Counted from the stretch's first letter, positions 21,076-31,947 are shown. The stretch is DNA of 64,000 nt from Sphaerulina vaccinii (GCA_022570795.1 JAKUDP010000009.1:1674001-1738000); one strand, 5' to 3'. The notes: a model not told the origin generated them from the sequence alone. Numbers and translations: made by a program.

Positions 21076-22553
21076 ATGGAGGTTCATACAGGCTCATGGC
21101 CGTCGCTTGAGCATGGGCCACTTACTAGATCGGGTGACGTCGGTGCCACGGAGCAACAACAAGAACAAAGTCACCCACGACAAGCAGAATCACAGTCGCT
21201 CGATCAACAAGCCGCCGACATTCTCAAGCTGTTCGGAGAAACCACCGAAGACGATTCATCAACAATGGACTTTGACGCGTTCCATTTCGACGATACGCTC
21301 GCATCCACACACTTCGCAGCGATGGAGCACGAAGCAACTCATATTGATCATTCGCACAGCGACAGCTCGAACTCATCTTCTGGATGCGACTCGAACATTG
21401 TGCCTTCTCACGCATTCAGACCATGGCCGACAATGTCTGATCCACATGATTTCGGATACCAGCAGACCGCCCTTCAACCTAGCACAGTGGGGTGCCCTGG
21501 TCCAGCACAGTGGGGTGCATCCGCTCCAAGTTTCGATAACCGGCCGATGACTTTCCATTCATATCAGGGCGGTGAACACGGTCTCGGTATCCACATGCCG
21601 CCGACCTCGAATCCTATGGGAATACCTCCAATTCATCGATATGACGGAGGCTTTGCTGGACACCACACTCCATCAATCAATGACTTTCGAAGACAGCAAT
21701 ATTCTACCTGGCAGCACAATGAGCAAAGCGCGCCTCCACAAGAAGACATTTTTGGTGATGAAGTTGAAGAAGAGGGAGTTGACTCTGCCGATCCTTGCTA
21801 CGCGCAGCTACTATACAAGTGTCTAAAGGATGCACCACACCACACACTGTCCCTTCGCGAGCTGTATGACTGGGTATCTCAGCATAGCCAGAAAGCCAAG
21901 GATCCAAACAACAGAGGATGGCAGAACAGTGTTCGACACAACCTGTCCATGAATGCTGTAAGTCAGCCCTTCTCTCCTCATCCTTTCCCCCTGCTAACGA
22001 TCAATGTCAGGCCTTTCAACGCGTCACAGATCGATCCTCCTCCTCCAAGAAAGGCAGTCTCTGGCGCCTAACAGACGACGCTCTCCGCGACGGCGTGATC
22101 TCCACAACCCGCTACCGCAAAGACCCAAAGCGCAAGCCAGAACGACGCGCCGTCCCTGCCCTCAACAGACAAGCCTCGGGAGCCAAAGGAGGCCGAGCTA
22201 CACGAGATGCTAGTCGTCGCCGTGCAAGACCACAGTATAGTCCTTACTCTGTAAGCCGCTCCACACCACAGTCACCTTTCGGACATCCATATCCTCCTGC
22301 TATTGGTGGCATTCCTATGGCTATGTCTGAGCCGACCTCACCATTCTTCTCGATCAACGCTTCTTCTCCGTACGAAGGATACCACCAAGCCACTCCGGAG
22401 GACTTCCTAGCGCCGCCGAGTAAAGTTGCGAGCTTCGAGATGATGCCTCTCGGCTCTGGCGAAGGATTATTTGGGGACCAGGATGGTGAGATAGACGCCT
22501 CGGTGACTCCTTGTTTGACGGAAGACTATGGTACGGATGGGGAGGCTCTCTGA
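21076..22553 (+). CDS. forkhead transcription factor
   Basis: Two exons, 21076-21957 and 22011-22553, giving 474 residues; ATG in an excellent CACCATGG context. The forkhead domain spans about 240-325: YAQLLYKCLK, LSLRELYDWV, and the recognition helix WQNSVRHNLSMNA continuing after the 53-nt intron as AFQRV, then KKGSLWRLTDDA. The intron (branch site CTAAC) interrupts the domain right after the recognition helix. The N-terminal 240 residues are His/Gln/Ser-rich and probably disordered activation sequence; the C-terminus is Pro/Ser-rich. It should bind DNA in the nucleus; targets cannot be inferred. Confidence 0.92.
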
Positions 22554-22734
22554 GTATGGGGTGGCGACCAAGCTGCTGGGGTAGCAGACGTGGCGGCTTT
22601 AAGTTTTGTGCATAGATTTGGAGAGCGTGTGTGCTTGCTCGGGTGATTGCCCATCACAGGGCTTTGATAGCCACTGTATAACTTCTCTACAAGTCTCAAG
22701 TGCTATGCTTCCACGTATCAGGCCATCTCTGGAC

Positions 22735-23850
22735 AAGCGATGTCGACTATGGCACCGAATATCCAGATAGACCAGCGACGCAGAAGAAACTCTCGATCAG
22801 AGATACCTCGCCCAACGGACTTAGTCGTTTTGAATAACTAAGAATAGCCTTCCCGGAGGTGAAGTCTCAACACAAAACCTCCATCTCTGCAGGTTCTTGG
22901 ACACTATGGCACCGAGTTTGCAGACAAAGCAGCGACGCGGATGAATTAACCACTCAGAGATACTTCGTTCTGCGGACTTGGTCATTTTGAGGAGTTGACA
23001 ACAGGCTTTCCTGGTAAGTGAAGTCCCATTGCATTTAGGCTATGTCGGCAGGTACAACATATACACGCAGGCAACAGGCTTTACAAGCAGATGAAGAAGA
23101 AGCATCTTGGCACACATCATAATACTTATGGTCAATAGACTTATCCATGAAGACGACCAGACTATTGAAGATGCAGGGCAACAGAGGTCTGCCACAAACA
23201 GCCTGGAGCCTACTCACTCTCTGAATGATGTCCCCAATATCATGCAGAAAACTATCAAGTACCCGGCTCTGAGGTCTCTGCGAGATCTCGCATACAAGGG
23301 CTTCACAAGTCCATTCAGACACACACACACACACACAGAACGCAACGCTGGCTGCTAACGACAAGCTGCCGTAACTAACGTAAGCACGAAGAACGTATCC
23401 ACCCCAGCTATGGCCTCCCTTGCTCATGCCGCCAACGTGTGCGAGTACTTCAAAGACGACGAAGACGAGATAATCAGCTCCAAACTTCTTCTGTACGACG
23501 TGCAGAAGAAGCTCCGCACGTCCCAATGGAACAGAGAGCCATTTCAGAAGATTTTCGACACGTATAGCGATAATTATCGAGTATTGAGACAGACTGGCAA
23601 CGCAGGTGAGGTTACCAGTCAGAGATGATTCCAGTTACAGACTTAGTCGTTTCAAACAGTTTAAAAAGGCTTTCGGTACGTGAGTTTTGACTACGTTGGC
23701 AGCGACAACATCTGCATCTCTGCAGAGCTCTGAGTACCATGGAAATGGGTATCCGGATCGCCCAGCAAAAGAGGTGCATCGGTATATAAGAGATACTTCT
23801 CATCTGGGGACTTAGTCGTTCGAAACGATTGAGTCGACGAATTCATGCCT
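22735..23850 (+). repeat. array of four duplicated exon-intron units
   Basis: Four related units share a GGACTTAGTCGTT-like core at 22817, 22974, 23639 and 23808. Units A-B are 157 bp apart and C-D 169 bp; B and C are separated by about 665 bp. Each unit has an exon of about 120 bp and, where visible, a short intron ending in CTCTGCAG or TTTCAG. Donor sites are intact in B (GTAAGTGAAG, 23014) and C (GTACGTGAG, 23676) and decayed in A (GAGGTGAAG). The encoded peptide is similar in all (YGTEYPDRPATQ in A, YGTEFADKAATR in B, NGYPDRPAKE in D, then an RDTS or RDDS element). Several units carry stops or frameshifts. Confidence 0.65.
23319..23337. repeat. (AC)n microsatellite
   Basis: A perfect AC dinucleotide run of about nine and a half repeats. 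Confidence 0.9.
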
Positions 23851-24179
23851 CTCCAATGTGGCCAAGATATTCCTGAGGCTCAGTATTCCGAGCAGATTGG
23901 CCTGCATACTAGGACTCTGGGAAGACTTTGGCACTGATAAGAAGTACATGTGTATAGACTGCGACCAAGGTGTTGAGGTTAGGAACGTGGTCCATTTCGT
24001 GTTTGTATAGAGATACAGAGAGTCTGTGGCTTGTGTGTCTGCTGGGTGGTGATAGCTATGCTTAGGCCTGGACCAAGTAAAGTCGATGGAATATGAATGG
24101 AAGCGGAGTTGATCAGCACAGTGGCAGTTCTCAATGGAAATGTTTTCAACTCTCGTGATTGACTGCGGACTCCACTCCG

Positions 24180-24399
24180 TTGGTCCGAGCTCGACGGGCC
24201 AAATGACTTCGACAAAAGCAGATACAGTGTAGATGAGCTGGAGTACAATCTCGTAGTGCAGGAGAAGATTGAGAGGGCTGCCAGAAGATTGAACGTACAG
24301 CTCGAGACTTCGTACCCGACGAGACCATTTGGATACGGCCGTGCCGAAGACAAGTCCGCAATCGATGCGTTGCTCAAGGCTGGCTCGTCGTTGGGTTAA
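24180..24399 (+). pseudogene. C-terminal gene remnant
   Basis: The plus strand reads a helical, protein-like segment (ELEYNLVVQEKIERAARRLN, later RPFGYGRAEDKSAIDALLKA) ending in a TAA at 24397-24399. Upstream, at about 24140-24180, another plausible segment lies in a different frame, which suggests a one-base frameshift. Probably the tail of the decayed gene just upstream. Family unknown. Confidence 0.35.
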
Positions 24400-24691
24400 A
24401 CAGAGCCTATCGTTCGGCCCAGCCACGAAGAAGGATTCAGGTCGTGAAAGCGTGCCTGCCAAGTAGAAAGGAAGTTGGGAAGGCGGCGTGCTGAGCATGA
24501 ACATATTCGGGAGGAGAGAACGAAGGCAGCACATTCAAAACAGATTCATGATTGAGGTAAGTATTGCAGAGGCATTCAAAACAAGAAAGTATGAGTCTGT
24601 ATTCGTGGTGCTGATATGATGCATTCCCTCCAACCGAGTGACTACCATCCTGGCTCCTGGTCTTCCCACCTCTACTGAACCTGGAGTCAGT

Positions 24692-24991
24692 CTAACGTAC
24701 CACGAGAGCTTTCTGCAGATCAAGACTTACGCATTGCACATTCTCGCCACGCCTGAGCATCTTCAGCTTGCAGCCGTAGTACACAACCCATGCCGAACGG
24801 GTCGAGTAATTGTCGATGTCCGAATGCACGGTCTATACGCCATTAGTCTCCCTGTGCTATACCTCGCATGGTGAACTTACAGTGTCAGTCTTTGGAGGAG
24901 GGACTGGGCTAGCGTCCGGCATCGCGACAGGTATTGCTACGGCGCTCAGGCTCAACGCCGCGACAAGCGAGACAAGATTGAAGAAATGCAT
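24692..24991 (-). CDS. small secreted peptide, 83 residues
   Basis: Two exons, 24881-24991 and 24692-24832, joined across a 48-nt intron with canonical GTAAGT and TATAG sites. Residues 1-20 are a signal peptide (MHFFNLVSLVAALSLSAVAI). A proline-rich linker follows (28-33), then a second-exon segment with the aromatic run WVVYYGC (52-58), a dibasic RR at 64-65, and a second Cys at 71. An alternative use of GTAAGT near the end would shorten the tail by some residues. It is divergent from the UstYa gene at 25862 by 870 bp. Small secreted peptides beside UstYa genes can be ribosomal-peptide precursors, but this one lacks the usual repeated cores, so an effector-like or cell-surface role is equally possible. 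Confidence 0.55.
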
Positions 24992-25861
24992 GACTGGAGG
25001 ATTTGGTGTGACTGAACGAAATGCTTTCGAAGAGGAAGTTATGTGACACTTCCGCACGGCAATGGCTCTCTGCTGTTATATGTGCTACCAGGACCGCAGC
25101 TTCCGAGGTCGATTGCACTGATTCACGAGGAAAAGCATAGGGTCTGTCGCGTCTCTTTGCTTGTTGGCGTCGACACTATAGCAACCCTTTGAGGCAGGTG
25201 GTAGAAGGTGTTGCGATACGGAGGCGATGTTACGATGCGATGCGAAGCGATTCGATGCATTGCATTGCATATCTCAGTAATTTGTTCACCGTGCTCTAAC
25301 CTTTGTAGGAAGCTTTCTTCTTCGTATACCGATGGATCGCGAGAACCAATGCAAGTACGGCCTGGTAGCGCTGCACGAGTCCGATTCGCGAGAGCCATTT
25401 CAAGACATTGCTCGACAGTATCTCGCCGGAAGTTGTCCTTTTAGCAGTCTCTCATGAATTGGCCACTCGATGGAGTTGTTGCCAGAAGTGTGGGATATGG
25501 CCATACCACCATTGACTGCGCTTTGCGACGTAAATAAGTACGTATATCCACTATGCTGGCCTCAAGCTTCACTCTGACCAAGATAAGCTTGTGTATGACA
25601 AGCTTGAAGAGCTGGAGTGCAGTATTAGCCGCAGACCCAGCCGCTATAGCCTACACGCTAACCATGCAAACTAGTGCCCTCGTGGACTTTCGTCCACGCG
25701 ATCTTGCCGTCATGTATGCATGGCTTATCATTGAGCTAACGATTTATCTCACTATCGCAATGTGCAGATCCTCTGTCTCCAGGACTTGCCTTTTGCCAGC
25801 GTGATGTCTCTGCCACGTGCTGTTCTCAAGGCTCGCAACGTCGACAACACCTTATACTACC
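24992..25861. other. divergent intergenic region with short simple repeats
   Basis: This is the shared upstream region of the secreted peptide and the first UstYa gene. It holds a short run of GATGC/GATTC/GCATT-type 5-mers at about 25223-25268. No supported gene. Confidence 0.4.
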
Positions 25862-26786
25862 ATGTCAGGCGAACGATTTCTGGAGCTTGCAAATACAAAA
25901 ACTGTTGGCTACCATCGCATTGATGAACAGGACTGGCCGACAAGTGAAGAAGGAGTGTCTCAGAACTGGCGCATGAAGCTGTTCCTTGGCTTGAACGTGG
26001 TTCTGTTCCTGTTTTCAATTGCAGTACTATCTACAGCTATTGCCATCAGAGTCAATGGTAATGAACCTTTTCAAAGATGCAGCGAGGAGCCGCACATCGC
26101 TTGTAAGTCCCATGATTCGTCTTGTTGCTACAGCATACATCAAGCTGACCTTGGCGCAGCTCCTGCTTGGGAAGCTGTCTCTTACCATGAGCAACATTTG
26201 CAAGTCGACCTGTTCGACATCTCGCCCTTCAAAGGCCAGCCAAGACCAGAGCTTGATGCGGCGTGGGAGGGCATCCTCAACAGTATGTTGGCTCGCAACG
26301 ATGTTAATGTGTGCAGTACTGACGAGCCATGTCAACAGCCTCTCTAGTCCTCGTCGAGGATCAGGACTTGCTGAACGTCGATCAGCGCATCGAAGGTGCA
26401 GCTGGTATCGATGGTAAATACTTTGCCATCATCAGTGTGGCTCATCAACTTCACTGCGTGGATCTGATCCGGAAGTATATGTTCCGCGAGCACTATCCAG
26501 ATTATCCTGCATTCAAGGACTCTGAGAGCATGATTGTCGAACATGTCGGTAAGTCTAATAGCTCACTCGCTCCATGATAGAGCAGAACGTGACTGACTGA
26601 CATCGCACAGATCATTGCATCGACTTTATCCGGCAGAATATCATGTGCAATGGCGACGTAGGAATCATGCCATTCACCGATCGTGGAAAAGACAGGCCAC
26701 CCAAAGCGAGATTCTCTGGCAAGCGTATGTGTCGTGATTTTAGAGGCATACAAGACTGGGCGAGTGCTCATGCCGCCATCAAATGA
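25862..26786 (+). CDS. UstYa-family (DUF3328) oxidase, first of pair
   Basis: Four exons, 25862-26102, 26160-26282, 26339-26548 and 26611-26786, giving 249 residues. An N-terminal transmembrane helix is at about 38-60 (LFLGLNVVLFLFSIAVLSTA). The SPAWEAV segment after the first intron matches the usual S/APAQEAV element. The two diagnostic HxxHC motifs are HQLHC (157-161) and HVDHC (190-194). UstYa proteins act in fungal peptide natural-product pathways (ustiloxin, cyclochlorotine, asperipin) as oxidases, often as pairs. The gene is convergent with a second UstYa gene, stops 9 bp apart. The substrate is unknown. Confidence 0.87.
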
Positions 26787-26795
26787 ATAAACACG

Positions 26796-27702
26796 TCAGA
26801 AATCTACCTCGTAACCACCCCATCCTAGAGGGTCATCTGTGACAATCTCATATGGTTTCAACGTAAGTATCATCTGATGATTGACCGCCCAATGCCTGAT
26901 CTGATCCCAATTACGACATGTGTGAATCACCTGTGCGACTTCCTTCGCTCTGCCGTCCACAGGATCCCGGGTCCATGTCAGAGGAGTAATGTCAGCGTTA
27001 CATTGTAAGCTTTGTCGAATCATGTCGATGCAATGATCTAGGTGTGAGATTCCTTTGAGATCGTCCTCATCACTCCAGTCTACATCGCCATAGAGGCCTT
27101 TGCGAACCATGTTCTGCTTCAGGATTAGGGTCCTCCTAAACATAAGGGGGGCTTCAGGTATTCTACCTACCAGGCAGTGAAGTTGATGGAAGACAGAAAG
27201 GGAGACTATGTAATGATCAGTGTCGTCTGGTATAGGCAACGTCCTGTTGATGAGCGGCTTGGCTTCTTGAGCGGATATCCTGGACACTCCGTCTGTATAA
27301 CTATCAGCCACGTTGCAAGTTCTCGAGTGTTGAAGTTCTTACATGAGTATAGCTCTTTCCACAAAGCATTGTTCTCCTTGTTTGGTCTGCCTTGATATGG
27401 AGTACGCTGATTGCCGAAAGAACTCTTGAATACCACGTCTTGTCTTTGCACGATGCTCTCTGCCGGTGCTGTTGTGGTTTCACCGTCTCAGTCGAGTACA
27501 TGTGATCGATGGAAGGGCAGCAGTACTGACAGTATAGCGCATCGGCCATCCTTGGAGTACTATCGGCATCGATAGGTGACCTGAGGGTGATCGGAGCCAA
27601 GAGTGCCAGATTGACTGTTAAGGACATGCACAGCGCAGCCACTAACATGACTTGAGTGGCTCGAGTCCATGTATGGTCTCTCTCCATAGTTTGAATGGTC
27701 AT
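26796..27702 (-). CDS. UstYa-family (DUF3328) oxidase, second of pair
   Basis: Four exons on the minus strand, 27531-27702, 27343-27468, 27171-27292 and 26796-27113, giving 245 residues. The N-terminal membrane helix is at about 15-35. Splicing of the 62-nt first intron creates the family element YSPAESIVQRQDVVFK. Family motifs follow: TPYQGRP, ALWKELYS, GVSRISAQEA, VSLSVFHQLHC (HxxHC at 135-139) and HLDHC (164-168). The start ATG at 27702 is the first in frame; a longer open frame upstream begins only with TTG. It shares a 3' boundary with the first UstYa gene, so the transcripts probably overlap. Sequence between the two is diverged, so this is not a recent tandem copy. Confidence 0.87.
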
Positions 27703-28255
27703 AGTCGTGTTCTGAGGATGTTCGCTGTGTGCTGGGACATGTAAAGGCCAACTCTTGACTTGTGATTGCTCGGTGGCTTTCGGCAATGCTTTCCAAGCGT
27801 ATCACTCACTATCATATCACACCTCGATCTCTGATGACCTTCCGATTTGGCTCACAGCTACAGACCATTTTGGTTCGTGGCGAGAGGCTAGTTTTAAGCT
27901 TTCTGCAAGAGCTTCAACACGCTTGTGTTAGTAGCGCCTTTTTGCATATACGCTAGGGACTGATCGCTAAGCACGTGAGTAAGGCGTGCAGCTGATAGCC
28001 TCGAAAGCTAATATGCCTGTCCCGTCTCTTCCATTGCAGACGTGAACTGAGTGCATGATCAGAGACACTCGTGACATACGTTCCGTGACTCCTGCTCTCT
28101 AGTGGAATCCATGCCATTAAGGTTGCAGACAGCTCGCGGTTCCATAGAAATGCCCGTTTAAAGGTACTTACGATGTGCATTGTCTGTTGAGCATTGCCTG
28201 TTAGACACTGCATATTGTGCGTGTGTCTCCTGCTGTCCTGTCAACCGTTCGATTT
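27703..28255. other. intergenic, UstYa promoter side
   Basis: Upstream of the second UstYa gene and downstream of the 2EXR-like gene. Nothing else is supported. Confidence 0.4.
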
Positions 28256-29941
28256 CTAGAACAGCAAGCTGAGCTCCATCCTCAAAGCCAAGGCGTTCTC
28301 ATCCATAGCTCCTCCAGCATCACTATGCAAGCATTAGCTAATACTTGTCAGTCAAACGCAGTGTGCTTACCGGTGCATGCCTTGCACGAAGATGCTCGCT
28401 AGCTCGCAGAGATGACCTGCGGAGAGCACTGGACGAGAGCGCTCGTACTGAACCATAAGCCAAAGGTAAGATGCCAGTTCCCGATTGATGGTCTCGGCAA
28501 TGGCGAAATCGTCGCCAGCGCTGAAGACATTGATCTCGAAGAATGGATGCTCGTTCAGAAGGTCGATGTCTGCTGAGAACTCAGATCCTTCCTCTACAGC
28601 GTGCCGGCCTTGGAAGGTCAACTTAGTCAGAAGCCTCATGTTGTCAACGTCGATAGACTTGGCCCAAGACTTGAATCGAAAGCAGGAGTCCAGATAATCG
28701 GCCCATTGGAAACGCCACGAGAAGGCATTGTGGCCGTAGTAGATGGGCAGGCACTCTGCACGCACCTGCTTGCTGACAAGCAAGATGGCAGGCTCATGCG
28801 GCTCGTACAGCATGCCAACTTGTTCCGTAGGGTCGACGTGCTCCTCGTCGTCGAGATCAACGTTGTATAGTGTCTGAAAAACGTTGAATTCGGCTTCGTC
28901 CTTGTACTCACCCAGGTGGGTAGGGTGATCGCAGCACTTCTTGCATTCGGGATCGTCGCAGCAGTCAATTTCGCAAGCATCCAGAATTTCCTCGTCGGAG
29001 TAAGGAAGCGGCCCGTAGAGTGAAGCTGCCAATTCTGAGGAGTCGTCAAGGCTGTCTCCGTCTTCTGAGTCGCCGATCGTTTCAGAGCAATCTATGAGAT
29101 CAGCGGAGGCAGGAAGCTCGTCACTGTTGAACTCTTGCTTAGGATCAATGCACACGTCGGAATTCGGGGCTTTCTGACTGCCCTCGTCATCGGTGTCGTC
29201 TTCCGTATTTGCGTACAGGACTTCGAGTATCTGCTCGTCGTCGAGCTTGCCCACTACGGGTGGAAATTCGAGAGAGTGCCAAGCGCCGCCGAGGAGGTCA
29301 TAATCGTCCAGCCAAATGCCACGAGCGTAATCATCACCATCTGCAGTAGACTGAATCTGACAGGGTATGTCGACACAATCAACCAAAGACTCAACCCCAG
29401 GGACACGATCAGTGTAGTAAGTCGATTCCAATCCACATGCCGTACACTCTACGTCCACATCGTCCAGTCTAGGAACGACCTTTCGCGGCAATGCTCGCGG
29501 TAGAAAGACGGCCGTACGGTCATGGTCGTAGATTGCGAGCTCGTAGATCTGCTTGCGTACAGTATCTGGGAGGTCCATGAATCCAAGCTTACGGGCTTTG
29601 GCGGGCTTGGGCTTGGAGGCGGTCTCGCGAGGTAGCGGCGGAAGTTGGGCAACGAAGTCTCGTGAAGAAGCCGCGGAAACGGGCCATGATGTGGCATTTG
29701 GGTGGTGAATACCCTTGGCCACGTAGGTCTTCTTCTTCCTAGCTGGACGTGGCGGTCGCGGTGGAGAGGCAACTTTGGCTGGTGGCGAGGGGCTGTTCCA
29801 GATGAAGTCAAGGTCGGACATTGCAGCTGGTGGAGCTTGCAGTGGACTTCTGGCCCGTAGAGGGCTTGAAGATTGCGTGACCAAAGTCTGTGGTGCAAAT
29901 ATCGACGGGTCTTCACGCCACGGTGAAGTATCTTGCCGCAT
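28256..29941 (-). CDS. 2EXR/F-box-like domain protein, 545 residues
   Basis: Two exons, 28371-29941 and 28256-28322, joined across a 48-nt intron. Read as one exon the frame would stop at CGG-TAA just where a GTAAGC donor sits; splicing gives a better C-terminus (RDAGGAMDENALALRMELSL). The 2EXR-like parts are residues ~120-150 (GFMDLPDTVRKQIYELAIYD, then VFLPR) and ~390-415 (LLVSKQVRAECLPIYYGHNAF). Between them is a strongly acidic insert with a Cys-rich patch (CEIDCCDDPECKKCCDH) that could bind metal. The N-terminal 110 residues are Pro/Ser-rich. Function unknown; F-box-like parts suggest protein-protein recruitment. The start is the ATG at 29941. Confidence 0.75.
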
Positions 29942-30642
29942 CACTGGCGCATCTTGCTGTAATGAGCGAGAGGTAGCGTGAGCGAAGAACTGTATTCAGT
30001 GAGTATCAGGAGTGTTGAACCCGAGATGAGATGTGTGGAAGATGAGCTGTCAGCTCAATGAGGCGAAGTCGAAACAGCAAGAACGCGAGATTCTGCCTGG
30101 AGGAAGTCGAGGAAGGCACAGAACTTCCATCTTCATCGATCGACGCGTCAAACTCCTCGCTCTTGTCCAAACATGCGACTCCGACGCGTCTGCACAAGAT
30201 TGACTTCTCCTCTGGTTCTGATTTGGACTTGTGGTCTCCGTATGTGTTACGGCCGAATCTCGCTCTTGGCTGCACCTTCTTTGCCTCCTTCTGAGCGGTC
30301 ATTAGCATCGTCAAGGACATCGCACACCACGAATCCACCAGTTCCAAGATCAGTGGCAAGACGGGATGGAGATCTCGCGGATGAGCCCTCGAGTCGAGAT
30401 GAAGTGGTGATGATGAGGAAAGGAGAAGGGAAGAGAAGAGTCCCACGGGGATGTCTTGGAGAAAATATGGAGAGCAGGGATCTGTCTAGTCTTAGAGTGA
30501 TCACCCTCGGTAAGCGTTTAGCCACGGCTCACCGTAAGGCGAGCGAGCGAGCATATGAATGAGCTCGATATATGCTTCATCTGTCCCGAGACACACGCCA
30601 CTTCACTTTTCCAGTCCTCATCCGCACTCACGATACAGCAAT
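29942..30642. other. divergent promoter region
   Basis: Separates the 2EXR-like gene (minus) from the acyl-CoA dehydrogenase (plus). A minus-strand frame at 30006-30446 is open but has no recognisable content, and I treat it as leader or chance. Confidence 0.4.
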
Positions 30643-31947
30643 ATGGCCTCTCTTACCAAGACACTCCGACCACTGGCACGAGCCACGCCGCAATGCCGCT
30701 CCTCTCTTCTCCGAGCAGCTTCACGACCAGCTGCCTCGTTCTCCACGACCGCAGCACGGAAGAATGAAGTTGACCTCGATTCCCTGCCTCCCACACCGAT
30801 CTTCCACTTGTCTGAACTCGAACTCGCCATGAAGGACTCCGTCTCCAAATTCGCCAACGATATGATTTTGCCCAAGGTCCGCGATATGGACGAAGCTGAG
30901 AAGATGGACCCCACGATCGTCGAACAGCTCTTCGAGCAAGGACTGATGGGCATTGAGATCCCTGAGAAGTACGGAGGTGCGGGCATGAACTTTACTTCTG
31001 CAATTGTGGGCATTGAAGAACTGGCACGAGTGGATCCTTCGGTGTCAGTGATGTGCGATGTACACAACACATTGGTGAACACGGCGATATTGAAGTATGG
31101 CTCAGAAGAGAGCAAGAAGAAGTGGCTGCCTCGATTGGCGACGGAGACTGTTGGATCGTTCTGCCTGTCAGAACCAGCTTCAGGATCAGACGCGTTCGCC
31201 ATGAAAACCAAGGCGGAGAAGACATCAGACAGCTACATCATCAATGGCTCGAAGATGTGGATAACGAACTCGATGGAAGCTGGGTTCTTCATCGTGTTCG
31301 CCAACTTGTTCCCAGAAAAGGGATACAAGGGCATCACAGCCTTCCTAGTAGACAAGGAGAATCCAGGTCTCAAGATTGCGAAGAAGGAGAAGAAGCTGGG
31401 TATCAAGGCTTCCTCAACATGTGTGATCGACTTCGACGACTGCACAGTGCCTCACGACTCTCTGCTAGGCAAGGAAGGTGACGGATACAAGTACGCCATC
31501 GGACTGTTGAACGAGGGCCGTATCGGTATCGCAGCACAAATGACTGGTCTCGCAATCGGCTCTTTCGAGAACGCTGCGAAGTACGTCTGGAATGACCGAA
31601 AGCAGTTCGGATCTCTGGTTGGTGAGTTCCAAGGCATGCAACATCAACTCGCTATGGCGTGGACGGAGATCACTGCAGCACGAGCACTCGTATACAATGC
31701 TGCAAGGAAGAAGGAGGCTGGGCAGGACTTTGTCATGGATGCTGCCATGGCTAAGCTCTACGCATCGAATGTCGCTGGCAAGGTGTCTGGACAGGCTATC
31801 GAATGGATGGGTGGTATGGGTTTCGTAAGAGAAGGACTTGCTGAGAAGTACTGGAGAGACAGCAAGATTGGACAGATCTATGAAGGCACATCAAATATCC
31901 AGTTGACGACGATTGCCAAGTTGCTGCAAAGGCAGTACACATCGTAG
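30643..31947 (+). CDS. mitochondrial short/branched-chain acyl-CoA dehydrogenase
   Basis: Single exon, 434 residues. The in-frame ATG at 30643 gives an Arg/Ser/Ala-rich mitochondrial presequence ending near FSTTAARKNE; an in-frame ATG 84 bp upstream would only extend it. Family motifs: YGGAGMNF, FCLSEPASGSDAFA (FAD and acyl-CoA contacts), KMWITNS, GEFQGMQHQLA, and YEGTSNIQL with the catalytic Glu at 414. It should oxidise short or branched acyl-CoA in the matrix, passing electrons to ETF, in Ile/Val or fatty-acid breakdown. Closest by motif to ACADSB-type 2-methylacyl-CoA dehydrogenases. Its uninterrupted frame is unusual for this window. Confidence 0.93.
   Translation: MASLTKTLRPLARATPQCRSSLLRAASRPAASFSTTAARKNEVDLDSLPPTPIFHLSELELAMKDSVSKFANDMILPKVRDMDEAEKMDPTIVEQLFEQGLMGIEIPEKYGGAGMNFTSAIVGIEELARVDPSVSVMCDVHNTLVNTAILKYGSEESKKKWLPRLATETVGSFCLSEPASGSDAFAMKTKAEKTSDSYIINGSKMWITNSMEAGFFIVFANLFPEKGYKGITAFLVDKENPGLKIAKKEKKLGIKASSTCVIDFDDCTVPHDSLLGKEGDGYKYAIGLLNEGRIGIAAQMTGLAIGSFENAAKYVWNDRKQFGSLVGEFQGMQHQLAMAWTEITAARALVYNAARKKEAGQDFVMDAAMAKLYASNVAGKVSGQAIEWMGGMGFVREGLAEKYWRDSKIGQIYEGTSNIQLTTIAKLLQRQYTS

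Larger units (their letters stand above)
22735..24399 (+). pseudogene. decayed multi-exon gene of unknown family
   Basis: Protein-like plus-strand segments run through this region but cannot be joined into one open frame. They include an N-terminal-like piece at 23131-23330, a piece at 23410-23547 (CEYFKDDEDEIISSKLLLYD), the repeated exons, a continuation after unit D (WEDFGTDKKYMCIDC, about 23920-23960), and a C-terminal piece at 24180-24399. Stops inside units B and D and a frameshift in unit C argue that it is broken. No family is recognised. Minus-strand ORFs of similar length overlap but look less protein-like. Confidence 0.4.

Noticed and set aside
23035..23526. 163-codon minus-strand ORF with Cys/Val-rich middle
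   Set aside because: The Val/Cys run is the (AC)n microsatellite read in reverse, and the plus strand is more protein-like.
25223..25268. Run of GATGC/GCATT pentamers considered as a regulatory array or CRISPR-like repeat
   Set aside because: Units are short, irregular and without spacers; simple-sequence DNA is enough to explain it.
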